64,000 bases of DNA from Apostichopus japonicus. Taxonomy: Eukaryota; Echinodermata; Holothuroidea; Aspidochirotida; Stichopodidae. How positions within the stretch are numbered: position 1 is the first letter of the stretch; the number at the start of each line of letters is the position of its first letter. Position numbers and translations under genes: made by a program. The notes beneath the pieces were generated by a model. That model saw nothing but the letters and a program-made list of their open reading frames with translations, was not told the origin of the DNA and ran no database searches. Below are positions 51,915 to 63,857 of this stretch, piece by piece. The stretch is taken from the NCBI RefSeq assembly GCF_037975245.1, contig NC_092575.1, forward strand, positions 3,466,001-3,530,000. The letters run 5' to 3'.

Positions 51915-53728
51915 CACATACATCGAGTTTAATAAATCTGGAGAAACTATCACACAGTAAATACCATGCATGGAGGTTCATATGATGTGTTCCAGGGTGG
52001 TACTAATATATTACTCTCCCCATTACGCATGATGATTCCACCCAACTAGTACGTAAATGTGTATGCGTGCTTAGAGCAGCAGACGACACCCGTTACCTAG
52101 CAATAACCGTGCCTGTAGCCTAACGTGATAACTATATTCCCGTCGAGCAGCATTAGGCTCTGTTCCATGGAGAATTCCGTGGTTGCACTGAACTTAACAT
52201 TTCCCCACAGCACCGAACGCTCACCCTTGACAACCGTGGAACTACTGATTTGAGTTATGTACGCGAACAGCAGACGACACTTAAAGGAATTGTCTGGTGG
52301 AAGATTTTGATACATTGTCCTTGTAGTTATTATTTTTCTCTTTCTAACCATGTAAAAATTGTCCCCATTCGACATTTTCTTCTTGTAGAAATCTGGTTTT
52401 CAAATTCACCAGTTTCTCACCAAAATTACCGTTTGTTCGAACGCTTCAATATGGTGTTTGACGTAGTGCTTGCAGATAGGCAAAACAGGCGACTTGAAGT
52501 TAGCACTCCCAATTCCGCAGCAAATTAACTCACGTGTAAGCACATTGAATTGCCTCATATATATAACGTACATACTCGCGAACGTATATACTACGATGCT
52601 CAGTTGGTGTACTTGTATAGCGTTACACATAGTACACTCAAACAACGAAGAGCCTGCTGTTAAAACTTATCTTGTGTTACACAAAGACCACGAAACCACC
52701 GATCTACTAAATATATTGCGGCTTGAGGAGTTTTTTAAATCATATCTAATTTATAAGAAATTTCACCGGAAATTATTGAAGAAATTGATCGAATCGTTGT
52801 CAGAGCAGAATATAGCGCTGAAAAGCTTAGGCTTCGCAGAACTGTCCGATTGTCAACGTTTGAGTACAGCCTACATGCGAACATTTTTCGCGTTGGAGCT
52901 GGATAGCGCGATGTATAGCCTGAACAACTCAGAGTCTGCTGTTAAAATTTACCTTGTGTTACACAAAGACCACGGAACCACCGCTCAAGTACATGGTGGC
53001 TTAAGGAGTTTTTGAAAACATATCTAATTTTTAAGAAATTTCACCGGAAATTAAGGAAGAAATTTATCTGTATACACACGCTGTTTTTGTTGTGATTACC
53101 GTATAGGTACTGTGCGGAGTGTGGGTTATGACGCAATCTGCTATGGCAGAGCTGACGTCACGTATTGTACTGTTCAAATCATATTTGAAATGTCTATCCA
53201 TAACGATTAAAAAATCGTTTCTCTGTCAAACGCAACATTAGCGTTCTCATACTTTGACAACATGTTTGCAAAATTATTTACTATTTTTTAAGGTAACTTC
53301 TTTGGGCCACCAGACAATCCTTTTAACGATGTTCCAGACGACACTCTCAACTTAATTATTCACTAAAAATGCCGTTGAGATGTTGCGCAGTCGACAAAAA
53401 ATCGTTCTTGAAATACAATTCAGACATCGACATTTCCCGCTGCAAGCCCAATGTATCTGTACTTGTTCTGTGCTAGCATGTCTAACGTTAGAATATTAGC
53501 ACTATTTCGTAGGCCTGAAGTACCAGTACCTTCTTATGCCGTTAGTTCCCATGTTCGATCCGTCTTGGTGCAAATCTTTCACGAAGTCACTAACACTATT
53601 CTCGAACTGCTACAGAGAAATATCAGTTTGGTACCACCCTGGAACACATCACATGACCCTCCATGCATGGTACGCGCGCGCCCAATTGTCATGAATCCTC
53701 CAGATTTATTAAACCCGATGGTCACATA
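51915..53728. mobile_element. Large fold-back element, about 1.8 kb
   Basis: Outer arms at 51915-52012 and 53628-53728 are inverted copies: gtttaataaatctgga, accatgcatggagg and gatgtgttccagggtggta occur in both, on opposite strands. An inner inverted pair, taaaggaattgtctggtgg (52282) facing ccaccagacaatcctttta (about 53307-53325), bounds a second nested unit. The stretch ctgttaaaa ... cttgtgttacacaaagacca is duplicated inside (about 52658 and 52939). The 181-codon frame at 52470-53015 lacks family motifs. Confidence 0.7.
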
Positions 53729-54381
53729 CTTTGATTGATATAAAAATAGATATGACAGAAGCAAATGGTAGACAGATAATGTATGAACGATAACAAAGAA
53801 ATGACAAACGTCTATGTCATTATCTATAGTACAACGTATAGAAGCACCGCCATTAAACGCTTAACGATGCTTAACGATGGTATGTGAATGATTTCAGGGC
53901 ACGCGGCATATCACGCCTCCAATTGGCATCAGTATTTTTATCTCTATAAGTAACCAATCAGGGCGACATTTTCAGTTGTGCTTTATGGACTAGACCTACC
54001 TACCTATATATTGTTAAAATATTGGTGCAGAATGAAACTTACTTCTGTTACTAATTTCTTCTTCTAATAAAAAAATAAAGAAAGTAGATATTCCTCGAAA
54101 TCATTATTGATTGTGACTTCTTGAACGGAAGTATTTCATGTAATCATTTTAGTGACGTGATTGGTTTTGTTATCTTTTGCAAAATGTTGGGTTTTTTTCT
54201 TATCAGATATTGGTCGAAAACTGTCTACCATTTTCTGTCGTATGGGGGTATCAAGTAGGCTTCAGTAACGTTGGACAGAGGAGGAAATATTCATCGGTTC
54301 GTGTGTACACTCTTATTTCGAGGGGAAAAAAAACAGGAATCCTGACGACGTGTTGTTTCTGTTTATATTTGGACCAAGGAC
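53729..54381. other. Upstream region of CNG gene 2
   Basis: Presumed promoter and 5' UTR. No TATA box or upstream exon can be fixed from sequence alone. Confidence 0.4.
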
Positions 54382-55343
54382 ATGGAATCACCAACGTCCT
54401 CACCACCTGGCCATGTCCGAAAAAACTCGACTTGGGAGGAGGTAATGCGAGCGGTTTCTAAATCCCAGAATGGTCAAACGCGTCGTCAACAACGGAATCG
54501 GCGCGGAAGCCATTGGTCTACCGTTAATATGGACTCTTTCATCGCTAGATACACGACTCAACGTACCTCTACGTGCGCAACAGCGGCGGCGGCGGCTTCG
54601 AAACAATGTGAAGGCGAAGAAGATGACGACGACGACGAGTCGGCTGCTTTTGCCGACGTCGAAAAGGGAAATGACTTTGAAACATGCCACTACTTTGTGA
54701 TCGACCCCGATGGCACTTTGATCTTTTATTGGCTACTGTTGGTGGCAATTGCAGTGATTTATAATCTGTGGCTACCGCTCAACAGGTTCGCGTGGCAGGC
54801 TTTCGACCAGTTGTGTTACGCATTATGGATTACTATGGATTGTCTGTTCGATCTCGTTTACCTCGCTGATATTTTCGTTCAGTCTAGAACGGCTTACATG
54901 GAGCACGGTTTGTTGGTTCGCGATGGTCAACTGTTAGCTCGACAGTATCTCAAGAGTAGGTACTTCTTGTTCGATCTTCTCTCGATTATACCGGTTAACC
55001 TGCTTTACTGCATCTTTAGTGGTAACGTGTTCAGTCCGATTCTGCGATTCCCAAGAGTCCTCAAGATCTATCGAGCTCGTCAATTCGCCTTCAAGGCAGA
55101 AGCAGCGTCCACGCATCCTAATTTGTTTCGAATCTTGAATTTTATTCATCTTCTCCTTCTCGTCATCCATCTGGTAGCAACGGGCTTTTGCATCGTCTCT
55201 CGTCATCTCAATTTTTCGACCGACATAACATTAGGGAATAACACCGTTGAAAACAGCATCCTCGAATACTTGAACGCGGTGTATTGGTCAACCGTCACTT
55301 TAACAGCGATTGGCGATGTACCGACTCCTGTGTCGATAGAACA
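54382..55343 (+). CDS. CNG gene 2, exon 1 (N-terminus to pore)
   Basis: Opens MESPTSSPPGHVRKN and carries the shared W..V.RA(V)SK.QNG and DSFIARYTTQR blocks, which support this start. Donor gaaca|gtacgt, the same codon position (Gln) as gene 1. Confidence 0.92.
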
Positions 55344-55456
55344 GTACGTATATAATTGTTAATCACAAATTATTTAAGTTTATGTTTCTGTTAAATGTGG
55401 TTAGCACGTCGTTTATTAGACTGTCGAAATAGAGTCAAAATAGCTTATAGCGACAG

Positions 55457-55520
<64 letters not shown>

Positions 55521-58486
55521 TGTATAGACAATCTCTTACTTTCATTTTCATTATATACTTTTACACGTTTAAATGAAGACTTTAAAATGGCGTTCCGGTC
55601 GGTGACCTATTACCCCGGGGCCCGACCTGGCTCTCCTGACTTCCACTGATTCTATGCATATTTAATAGACAGCGCTGTTGAGTTTTGACCCGAAGACTAG
55701 GAACGACACCAGTGGCGTAGCCAGGATTTTTTCAGTGGGGGCGCTGGGGGGGGGGCTTGAACATTTCCGGGGGGGGCTTGACCAATTTCTTGTTACTATC
55801 TAAGCGGAGCGCCACCACGAGTTGGCGCGCAGCGTACCGAATTTTTTGAGCTAAAAAGGCCTCCTAGATCGTTGGAAATGACACTTCCCAGGCCTTCTAA
55901 GCTGCTCTTAAGTTTTCTCAACATCCTTTATTTTGAGAGCCCATGTTTTGATATGGTCATCAAATAGTTTAGTGAAATAGAAAAAAAAAACAATCTGGTA
56001 AGTTAGTTGAAATATCATGACATATCTTTTGTGAGTTTGACACCGGCGTTGACATTTTTCGACAAATCTGCAAATTGCGCGTGGAAAATAAAGAAAGATT
56101 GACTGGGCTTTCAGGCAAGTAACATACTGAAATGACCGAACTATATGTCAAACTGACATCAAAGATTGCTTCTGAAATATTATTAGGGAGATAGACTGAT
56201 TGGCCGGCAGTGGCGGAGCTAGTGGTATTGGTCAGGGGGGCGAGAATGGCCTGTAGGGGCCGGATTATGGATATATAAAAAAAAAGAGTGACAAAGGCAA
56301 AGTTTGCCCGAACAGTCGAACACACAGATTCAGTAGTAAACATTATGTGTGTTGTAGTCTTGTAGAGCAGGAATTAAATTATTCGACGGTCGTTAACATG
56401 CGTTTTCAGTACAGCGCGACTACTGTAGACTTCTCGGCCTATGCGCTATGTCACGTAAGGTTTTCAGCAACTATAGCCTACTGCCGGTCCGCGGTCGAAG
56501 GGTGGTTCATGAGTGGTCATCATGGAGATTCGAGACCATTCAGACCTAATATATTTGTTTATTTTTTTTATTATTATTATTTTTATATATATATTTTTTT
56601 CGACAACCAAAATCCCAGTGGGGGGGGGGGGCGACTGGGGGGCGACAAGCTTTCATGGGGGGCTGTCGCCCCCCCCCCCCCCCCACGCCCCCCGTAGCTA
56701 CGCCACTGAACGACACTAAATAGTTCTTAGTGTCTCCGTTTTGTTTCCAATCTCCTCCCAAATGACATTACAACCACTAAACAACTGTTATATCAAAAAG
56801 ACCCGACAGACTACAGCCTAACCATAACGGTCATCGTAAATTTTAAAGAGTATGACGATACTCTAAGAGCTAATAAATAATACTATAGTAGTTATACATC
56901 GACATCAACGAAGTGTAACTGGCCACATAATAAAACAGGAATGTCGTAAACGATCGGCCAACGTCATTTCATTCCGAGTCGTCTTGGTATAGTATAGGCT
57001 ATTATTTAATGTAAGACGCGTGCATGATAGTATGTAGACTATCACAAATCATCCGACATTTAAAAAAATATATATAAACCGGTGACGTGGAAACTTGCAG
57101 CTGTTGGTTAGGAACAAAATATGGTTTTCACGCTTCCCTCACTGTAGCGAACCGCAGCAAAAGAGTCTGCAGATTGATTTGAGCAAAACTATATTTTTCA
57201 GCTTATCTTTAGTGCAAAAAAAAAAGAAATATCATTATCAGAAAAGGGGCCTGTATTGTCCCAATATCCCTTCCCCGGGATCCAACCCGAAGCTGCGCGG
57301 CACGTTGAAATAACTGTATAAGGGAAACATAAAACTTTGGAGTAAATTTATCAAACAAGTTAAGACAATGCTTAAGTGCATTGTATTTCAAGCGATTCGC
57401 TTAATCATTAGAGCTTATGCATATTTGCTTTAGACAAAACGGGGGTGTGGGGGGGGGGATACCCCTCCTTCAGTATCTATCCCATAAATACACCCATCCC
57501 ATATCATATCTACATCGAAATCTGTGGAAAAGCGGAACTACTGAAATTCCCCTCTACCGTCCCCTCTCCCACACCCCTTTGCGGTACTTTACTCATTTAC
57601 AATGCGTCACCAACCGTGTATACCGGATTACTATTGCGTACGTTTGTCAAGTTGCAAAGTATTGCACAATAATAGTACCATGGTGCGTCTTAGCAGTGTA
57701 TTTTGTACTATTCTGGATATCCGCCAAAAAAACTAATAATAAGGCAAGTGTTTTCATTGTGTTTGTAAAGCACAAAAGTAGCAAAAATGACTTACATACG
57801 AACTTTGTTTGTTTTCCAGGTACCTTATACAGATCCTGGGATTTTTCTTTGGCATTTTTGTATTCGCCACCATAGTAGGTATGTTTCAGGTATATACAAA
57901 CAGAAATTTCGACCACTTTTAAACTCAAAATTTTTGGAGCTTTTTTGAGAGTTTGTAAGTTTTGAGATAAAAAAGTCCAAATTTTGAGCCAAAAAGTCAA
58001 AACTTTGAGATTTGGCCTTTCCTATGTCCCTATTAAGCCATCGTACATTTGCTATGGCTATAAAATTAAAAGTACCTTTTCTATAAATTCACGGATGATA
58101 ATTGTAGATATCCTAGTAAGAGATGTTCGTGATTCTTGCATGCGACGCGACGACCCCTTTTAACTAACTTATCCGGGCTTCTCTACCCGTAAGGAATCAT
58201 GTCATGCAGTCGAAACTGTCTGCATGCGGGCTTAACATTCGTCAAACTGAGATGAATCATATATATCTCTCACACGCTATATAGATATAATAAAGTTTCA
58301 CAGATGTGTATGACTTTTATTATCATTCTCTTCATAAAACAAAAGGTCAAGTTGGAGCGGTTGTTAATCAGAGGAACAAGAGAAGAATGGAATTCGAACG
58401 ATTGGTGGTAATTATCACGTAATGATTCGGATCTGTTATTGTTTCTATATAATGTATTGCAACATAAGCAACGTTGGCGTCGTTGA

Positions 58487-58530
<44 letters not shown>

Positions 58531-61500
58531 TCGCCTGAGAGTGTGAAAAAGCCGTTTCAAATATATAATCCAAGAATTTTAGATATCTGAGTTAAAATTT
58601 CAGATATCTGGAATTTCCAATTCAGATATCTAAATTAAAAGTTCAGATATCTCAAAAAACCATCAATTTCAGATATCTCGAATTCCAATTCAGATATCTC
58701 AATCGCACGTCAGGTATCTATCTCGAATTCTAATTCAGATATATTGAATTCAATTTCAGATATCTGGAATTCGAATTCAGATAACTCAAACTATTATTCA
58801 GATATCTCAAATTCTAATTCAGATATCTCATATTCTAATTCAAATATCTCAAATTCAAATTCAGATATCTCAAATTCTAATTCAGATATCCAAAATTCTA
58901 TTTCAGATATCTCATATTCAAATTCAGATATCTCAAATTCAAATTCAGATATCTCAAATTCAAATTCAGATATCTCAAATTCAAATTCAGATATCCAAAA
59001 TTCTAATTCAGATATCCAAAATTCTAATTTGGATATCTCAAATTCAAATTCAGATATCTCAAATTCAAATTCAGATATCCAAAATTCTGATTCAGATATC
59101 CGAAATTCTAATTTGGATATCTCAAATTCTAATTCAGATATCTCATATTCTAATTCAGATATCTCAAATTCTAATTCAGATATCCAAAATTCAAATTCAG
59201 ATATCTCAAATTCTAATTCAGATATCTCAAATTCTAATTCAGATATCTCAAATTCTAATTCGGATATCTCAAATTCTAATTCGGATATCTCATATTCTAA
59301 TTCAGATATCTCAAATTCTAATTCAGATATCCAAAATTCTAATTCAGATATCTCAAATTCTAATTCAGATATCTAACTTAAAGGTTCAGAAATCTCAAAT
59401 CACCCTCAATTACAGATATCAGAAGTTTGAATTCAGATATCTAAAATTCTGGATTTATTGTTCAAACGGCTTTCCATATGAGCGTTGTCAACGTCATTAA
59501 GGCAATTGAGTGTCTAAGGATTGCTGGTTCGCCAATCCTGTACTGATCACTACACTGTGTCATTGCAAGGCTCTTGACCTCGATTGCCTTCCTTTACCCC
59601 AGGTGTATAAATTGGGACCTTCTAGGTAACTTGTCAATACAGGCTAGTTATTTTAATTGTGTTCGCCGGATTTCTGACTGCACCCTGTAAAATATTACCC
59701 CCCGGGAAACGCGGACAGATGTTGCGCACTATATCATGCAGTGCACTGTAAGCGAATATTTGAATTTTAGACTCGGTACACTCGATTTGTGTGGCTGGGT
59801 GACAAGTTACTATAATGACACCGGATAAACTGTTGTAAAGTCGTGTAGTGAGGCCACGTTGAAGGCCTTGATCTTACTGAATTACAATACTTTATATTTT
59901 TAACTTTTCTTCAAAATATTTTTGTGGTAACTCTTAATAATGTAACAGTATATAAATTATATTGAAGTTATGTCACAATGAGAGTACCTATGTAAAGATG
60001 CTATAAAATGACATTCTCTATCCCCTATTATTTTTTTTCTTGTCAAAAGGATAACGCTAAGAAATACATGCGAGAACACCAGGTCCCCAAAGAAGTACAG
60101 AAGTCGATACTTGGTTGGTATGAATACACTTGGACAAGGTAAACACCAGTAAAGACGTAGTACTCTATATACGTATCGCGAGCGTATAAGAGCTCTTTCA
60201 CTTTTTATCCAAATAATATATTTATTATAACGTAAGGCCCACTTACGTTACAGTTATTTTTTTATTTTGAATTTCAGCTGCTCTGTTACTGTATCCCTTC
60301 GGTTGATCCTCCTTATCCACTTTGAATTTGTATTTATATTTATATTTTTATATGTATTTGTATTTGCATGTTTGTGTTTCAGTTTTGATTCTGTGCGTGT
60401 ATTTGTCCCTTCTGTATATTGTTATACGTGTCATATATACAGCCTCTGAAGAAGATCCTGCTAGGATTGAAACGTCAGGCCAACTTATTTTTACACATTC
60501 TCTTACACAGACAGGCTCTTTAGTGGATAAACAGTTTGCTAACAGTTTTGTTTAATTATGATTTATTTTATTTTAATAATTTATTTCAGAAACTTTGTAT
60601 AAAACGCTTAGGCTACTTGATTCATCATATAAGTGCGGTAAACACCCCATTTCCATGATACGCATATTATCTCTCCGAAGTTCTCGTTTAGGATTCCCAG
60701 GTGCGTCAAAGAACACTTTACATGTGTGTGTGTTTTTACATTTCGAGATATCTTAGATTGTAAAACAATATTACCAGCCAAGCTTTCCATGAAATTCGGC
60801 CAAACTAGTGTTCTCACGGAGATAGTCAATCAACAGTAAAAAAAATAATATGGTTTTCTTTTTGTTGATGATATTTTAACTCGCTACATTCACAGAGGAC
60901 GATTCTATTGCTACAAAGAAAGTTGCATTCGACGAAATTCTACATGCAGAGATCCTTAATTGACAGCTAAGCGTAGGCTACATTCCAATATATATCATGT
61001 TTCAATGATACAGTAAAAACAAGACACATTTAGCTTACAGAGAACATTTACCATGGCGATATTTACAGACCACCTATCGTGATCCACTGTAGGGAGAGAG
61101 TGCGTGGATTTAATTAGTCAACATAAGTTACATTCTATCCTGGAGCTTATTAACGAAATAGCTCCATGACTCTATTAACCGCATCTTCACATATTGAGGA
61201 TGGGGGTTTCATCTAACAGTATGGAATATTTGCCTCTTACATAATAAGTGTTGCATCCAGAATATCAATTTCAAGCAATATTCGTGGAATTATGATGCCA
61301 TAATTTAGACAAAAAGTCGATCAAATTTCTATGAGTATAAAATGTTAATATGAACAACAAATTTTTCTCTCTCGGTTTTGTTTATTTTTTGCTGATTTTA
61401 TTCGAAAGAGGTAAATCGGTACGGCAAAATGAAGATGAATGTTTCGAAATGCTACCGACGAAATTAAGAACCGAGCTCGCTATATATGTCAACTTAGAGA

Positions 61501-63749
61501 CGCTTAAGAAGGTAAGGTTTACTATCTCGTTTATGTATACCCTTCAAAATATGTATTACAACAATAAAATGATTATAAATGGGAAGTTAAGTATTGAAAT
61601 AATAGAGAAAAAAGCACAGACCACCTACTGCGATTAAGGTCATAAGTCTCATGGCATTGATGCAAATCAATGCAGATCTTGAAAGCTAATGGAACAAAGA
61701 TAACAAAAGACTAGTCATCCGACGTTACACATTGCAAGCAACATTCCCGTTTCATCACTCATCTCGAATTGCTGTCCTCGGATTCTCGAAATCCAATGGA
61801 AAGTCCAGTATGCGTCAAACAACACAATACAAAACGAACTAAACCAAACGTAACGTAATGTAACGTAGCGAAACGTAACGTAACGAAACTTAGCGTATCG
61901 AAACGAAACGAAACGTACAGTAACGTAATGAAACGAAACGTTCCGTAGCGTAACGTAACGAAACGTAACGTAACGAAACGTAGTGTAACGTAACGTAAAT
62001 TAACGTAACGCTATGAAATGAAACGTAACGTAACGAAACGTAGTGTAACGTAACGTAAAGAAACGTAACGTAACGAAATGAAACGTAACTTAACGAATCA
62101 AAACAACATAGTAAACATTCCAAATAAGTCCATGTAAGGATATTGTATTGACTGATGGTGTTTAATATGTAGAATGTTAAAAGTTTTACATTGATATATA
62201 AATTTATCTCCCATCTCTTAATTTCATGAAGCCTTACACACATGACAATAATAATAATAATAATAATATTTTCCATTTTCCATAAATGCGCCTATGCAGG
62301 TTTCATTCTTTCAAGAATGTGAGCCCGAGTTCCTCCATGATCTCGTGCTACGTATGCAGCTTGTTATAACCACACCGGGAGAGCTCGTCTGTAGGAAAGG
62401 AGAGATTGCGAGAGAGATGTTCATCATATCAGATGGCGTACTAGAAGTATTAAAGTAAGCATAAGATAATAAACATGAGATTTATGAAAGCCGACACCCC
62501 CCCCCCCCCCAAGAATGTTTGCTATATACAAACCATATGCAACTAATTGGAAGGGTATTTTCTTTATCGTAAAGCATCCCAGTTGTATCTTCGGAACGGA
62601 TTTCATTATTTATACCGTTACTCTGGTCGAGGGTATAGAGTTGTTGGCGTTAGAAGCAATAGGACGTAGTATTTGGGAGGTTGTGCGTTTGATACCTGGT
62701 CGGCCAAACGTAATAATAATAATCAGCAGTTATTTTTATGACGCTAATTGACCACAAATGTAGGAGGAACCTGCAAGGGCTTATGGATTACAATTTACAC
62801 GTCGGTTGGCTTCCAATTGAACATTTGAACTCAAATTTGGAATCTTTTCAATTTAGAAAGTCATGTCAGATGGGAAATCCGTAGATTGTTCTTGGATGAA
62901 AAATCTACCTTACTATGACCCGGCCGGGGATCGAACCCGGAACCTCCCGATTGCTAAGCCTCAAGTAAGATAAGGTTGCCATCCAGGAGGTATCCACGTT
63001 ATTCCCATCTGAAATGGTTTACCAAACTTGTTAAAAACGATCCAAAATAAGTTAACATTGTAAATTGGATTGCCACCCGACATTCATGTGTAAGTTTTAA
63101 ACCATTCGGCTTCTCTCGCATAAACATATACCTGCTTAATTTGCATCGTAAAATAACTGACTTCCTGTTTAAAATATTATCCTTACTAACATATCGTTCA
63201 AGTAAAATTTTTTTTATATCAACATGCACGAATTTGCATTCTCTTGACCATTACTACGCCAGGCGCGTAGCGAGGAATTTGCCAAGGGAGGGGCGAACCT
63301 GTAGGTAAAATATCAGAGCCGTAGATTCGGCATTGAAAACTATCTAAGCGTAGCGCCACCATAAGTTGGCGCTACGCGTACACGAAAATTTTGGCTGAAA
63401 ATGCCTCCCAGATCGCTGGAAATGGCACTTCCCAGGCCTTGTAACTTGCATCTAAGCTTGAAATTACTAGCGATATCATAAAAACATACAAAAAACAAAT
63501 GCTCTAAGGAGGGGGGGGGGCGGTCGCCCCTTCGCCCCCCCCCCTTGGCTACGCGCCTGTACTACGCATCATAGGAACGCGATTAATAAGATATTAAATG
63601 TATTCGAGACATCCCTTCTCTCTCTCCACCTCTCTCTCTCTTATGTAAATGTATCTACCAAGTGATGACGACACAGTTATCCGAACTTTACAAACTGGAG
63701 ATTTCTTTGGAGAGACGGGATTGCTTGTTACCGAAACTGGATCAAATAG
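54382..63749 (+). CDS. Cyclic nucleotide-gated cation channel, alpha-type (gene 2), 3' end beyond window
   Basis: Paralogue of gene 1, same strand, about 7.2 kb downstream. Seven coding exons join to about 500 residues: N-terminus with an acidic run (EGEEDDDDDE, about 77-86), S1-S5 (about 112-273), turret with a possible glycosylation site (NNT), pore filter TAIGD (about 308-312), S6 in exon 2, C-linker in exons 3-5, and the first two thirds of the nucleotide-binding domain in exons 6-7 ending at FGETGLL ... GSN. Exon lengths 59, 62, 89, 103, 155, 87 and all phases equal those of gene 1. The remaining C-helix, linker and zipper exons should lie past 64000. Not a pseudogene by what is visible: no stops or frameshifts, and all junctions are GT/AG. 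The filter differs from gene 1 (Ala for Thr). Confidence 0.9.
55460..55517. repeat. (TA)n in intron 1 of CNG gene 2
   Basis: About 58 bp of TA, 115 bp after exon 1. Gene 1 also has a TA tract just after exon 1. Confidence 0.95.
55710..56708. mobile_element. hAT-like element, 999 bp
   Basis: Left end cagtggcgtagccagg and right end gtagctacgccactg, flanked by a perfect 8-bp duplication aacgacac (55702-55709, 56709-56716). Contains the family core (ctatctaagcggagcgccac at 55797) and, at 56215, a left-end fragment of the cagtggcggagctag family. No transposase. In intron 1 of CNG gene 2. Confidence 0.85.
56717..57819. other. Rest of intron 1 of CNG gene 2
   Basis: No second gene or clear repeat seen; frames at 57417-58000 overlap on both strands without motifs. 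Confidence 0.4.
57820..57878 (+). CDS. CNG gene 2, exon 2 (S6)
   Basis: 59 bp after ttttccag. Reads YLIQILGFFFGIFVFATIVG. Donor gtatgt. Confidence 0.92.
58346..58407 (+). CDS. CNG gene 2, exon 3 (post-S6)
   Basis: 62 bp. Reads QVGAVVNQRNKRRMEFERLV. Acceptor caaaag, donor gtg|gtaatt. Confidence 0.9.
58485..58532. repeat. Short (TA)n tract
   Basis: TA with one TGTA interruption, in intron 3 of CNG gene 2. Confidence 0.9.
58565..59450. repeat. GATATC minisatellite, 21-bp unit
   Basis: About 40 units of tcaaattctaattcagatat followed by c. The core is highly regular (58780-59375) and the edges diverged. Every unit carries the palindrome AGATATC(T). The open frame with heptad NSNSDIS across 58744-59376 exists because the unit is 7 codons; it has no splice or start support. 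In intron 3 of CNG gene 2. Confidence 0.95.
59483..59905 (+). mobile_element. Decayed SINE, family C type
   Basis: Retains aaggattgctggttcgccaa (degraded B box), accccaggtgtataaattgg, ggtaacttgtcaatac, gtgacaagttac and gtaaagtcgtgt in the same order as 14029-14390, with many differences and an added 40 bp. Confidence 0.65.
60050..60138 (+). CDS. CNG gene 2, exon 4 (C-linker)
   Basis: 89 bp. Reads DNAKKYMREHQVPKEVQKSI then LGWYEYTW. Acceptor caaaag, donor ag|gtaaac. Confidence 0.91.
60385..60556 (+). mobile_element. Possible Penelope-like 3' repeat
   Basis: Contains cctctgaagaagatcctgct and aggattgaaacgtcaggcc, the hairpin-plus-GAAACGTC pattern common in the terminal repeats of Penelope-like elements. 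It is followed by ggctctttagtggataaaca. No coding part is present. Confidence 0.45.
61409..61511 (+). CDS. CNG gene 2, exon 5 (C-linker)
   Basis: 103 bp. Reads GKSVRQNEDECFEMLPTKLR then TELAIYVNLETLKK. Acceptor cgaaag; another AG two bases on would break the frame. Confidence 0.91.
61847..62097. repeat. AACGT/AAACG pentanucleotide-like array
   Basis: About 250 bp of aacgtaacgaaacgtaacgt-type units in intron 5 of CNG gene 2; unusually CpG-rich for the region. Confidence 0.9.
62300..62454 (+). CDS. CNG gene 2, exon 6 (nucleotide-binding domain)
   Basis: 155 bp. Reads VSFFQECEPEFLHDLVLRMQ and the PGELVCRKGEIAREMF strands. Unusually similar to gene 1 at DNA level (62318-62358 identical). Confidence 0.93.
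62620..62706 (+). mobile_element. SINE family B head fragment
   Basis: Reads ctctggtcgagggta ... tttgggaggttgtgcgtttgatacctgg, aligning with the head of the copy at 16057. Truncated at aataataat. Confidence 0.5.
62710..62985 (-). mobile_element. SINE family B, copy 3
   Basis: Reverse orientation. AAT tail at 62710-62722, body with the complement of atccaagaacaatctacgg, and intact B box (complement of ggggatcgaacccgg at 62926-62940). Confidence 0.75.
63025..63165 (+). mobile_element. SINE family B 3' fragment
   Basis: Carries gattgccacccgacattcat, gtgtaagtttt and catcgtaaaataactgac, the 3' body of family B. Confidence 0.6.
63260..63559. mobile_element. hAT-like MITE, 300 bp
   Basis: Ends caggcgcgtagcgagg and cttggctacgcgcctg. 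Perfect 8-bp duplication tactacgc (63252-63259, 63560-63567). Carries the family core (ctatctaagcgtagcgccac) and agatcgctggaaatggcact. About 100 bp upstream of exon 7 of CNG gene 2. Confidence 0.9.
63663..63749 (+). CDS. CNG gene 2, exon 7 (phosphate-binding cassette)
   Basis: 87 bp. Reads DDDTVIRTLQTGDFFGETGL ... TGSN. Donor ag|gtaagc. Last exon within the window. Confidence 0.91.
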
Positions 63750-63806
63750 GTAAGCTATACGTGCATGATAAGAGGGATGGAAGAAATGTCTTCTGGCTTT
63801 AATGAT

Positions 63807-63857
63807 TAAACCTGAAAAATAGTTTCTGACTCATGTAGAAACTATTTTTCAGGTTTA
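63807..63857. repeat. Perfect 21-bp hairpin
   Basis: Arms 63807-63827 and 63837-63857 are exact inverted copies around a 9-base loop (gactcatgt), 58 bp after the exon 7 donor of CNG gene 2. Confidence 0.9.

Noticed and set aside
52470-53015. 181-codon plus-strand frame
   Set aside because: Lies across the fold-back element and its internal duplication; no motif.
58744-59376. 210-codon frame of NSNSDIS heptads
   Set aside because: The 21-bp minisatellite is a multiple of three, so the frame is open by construction; it lies in an intron and ends at the repeat edge.
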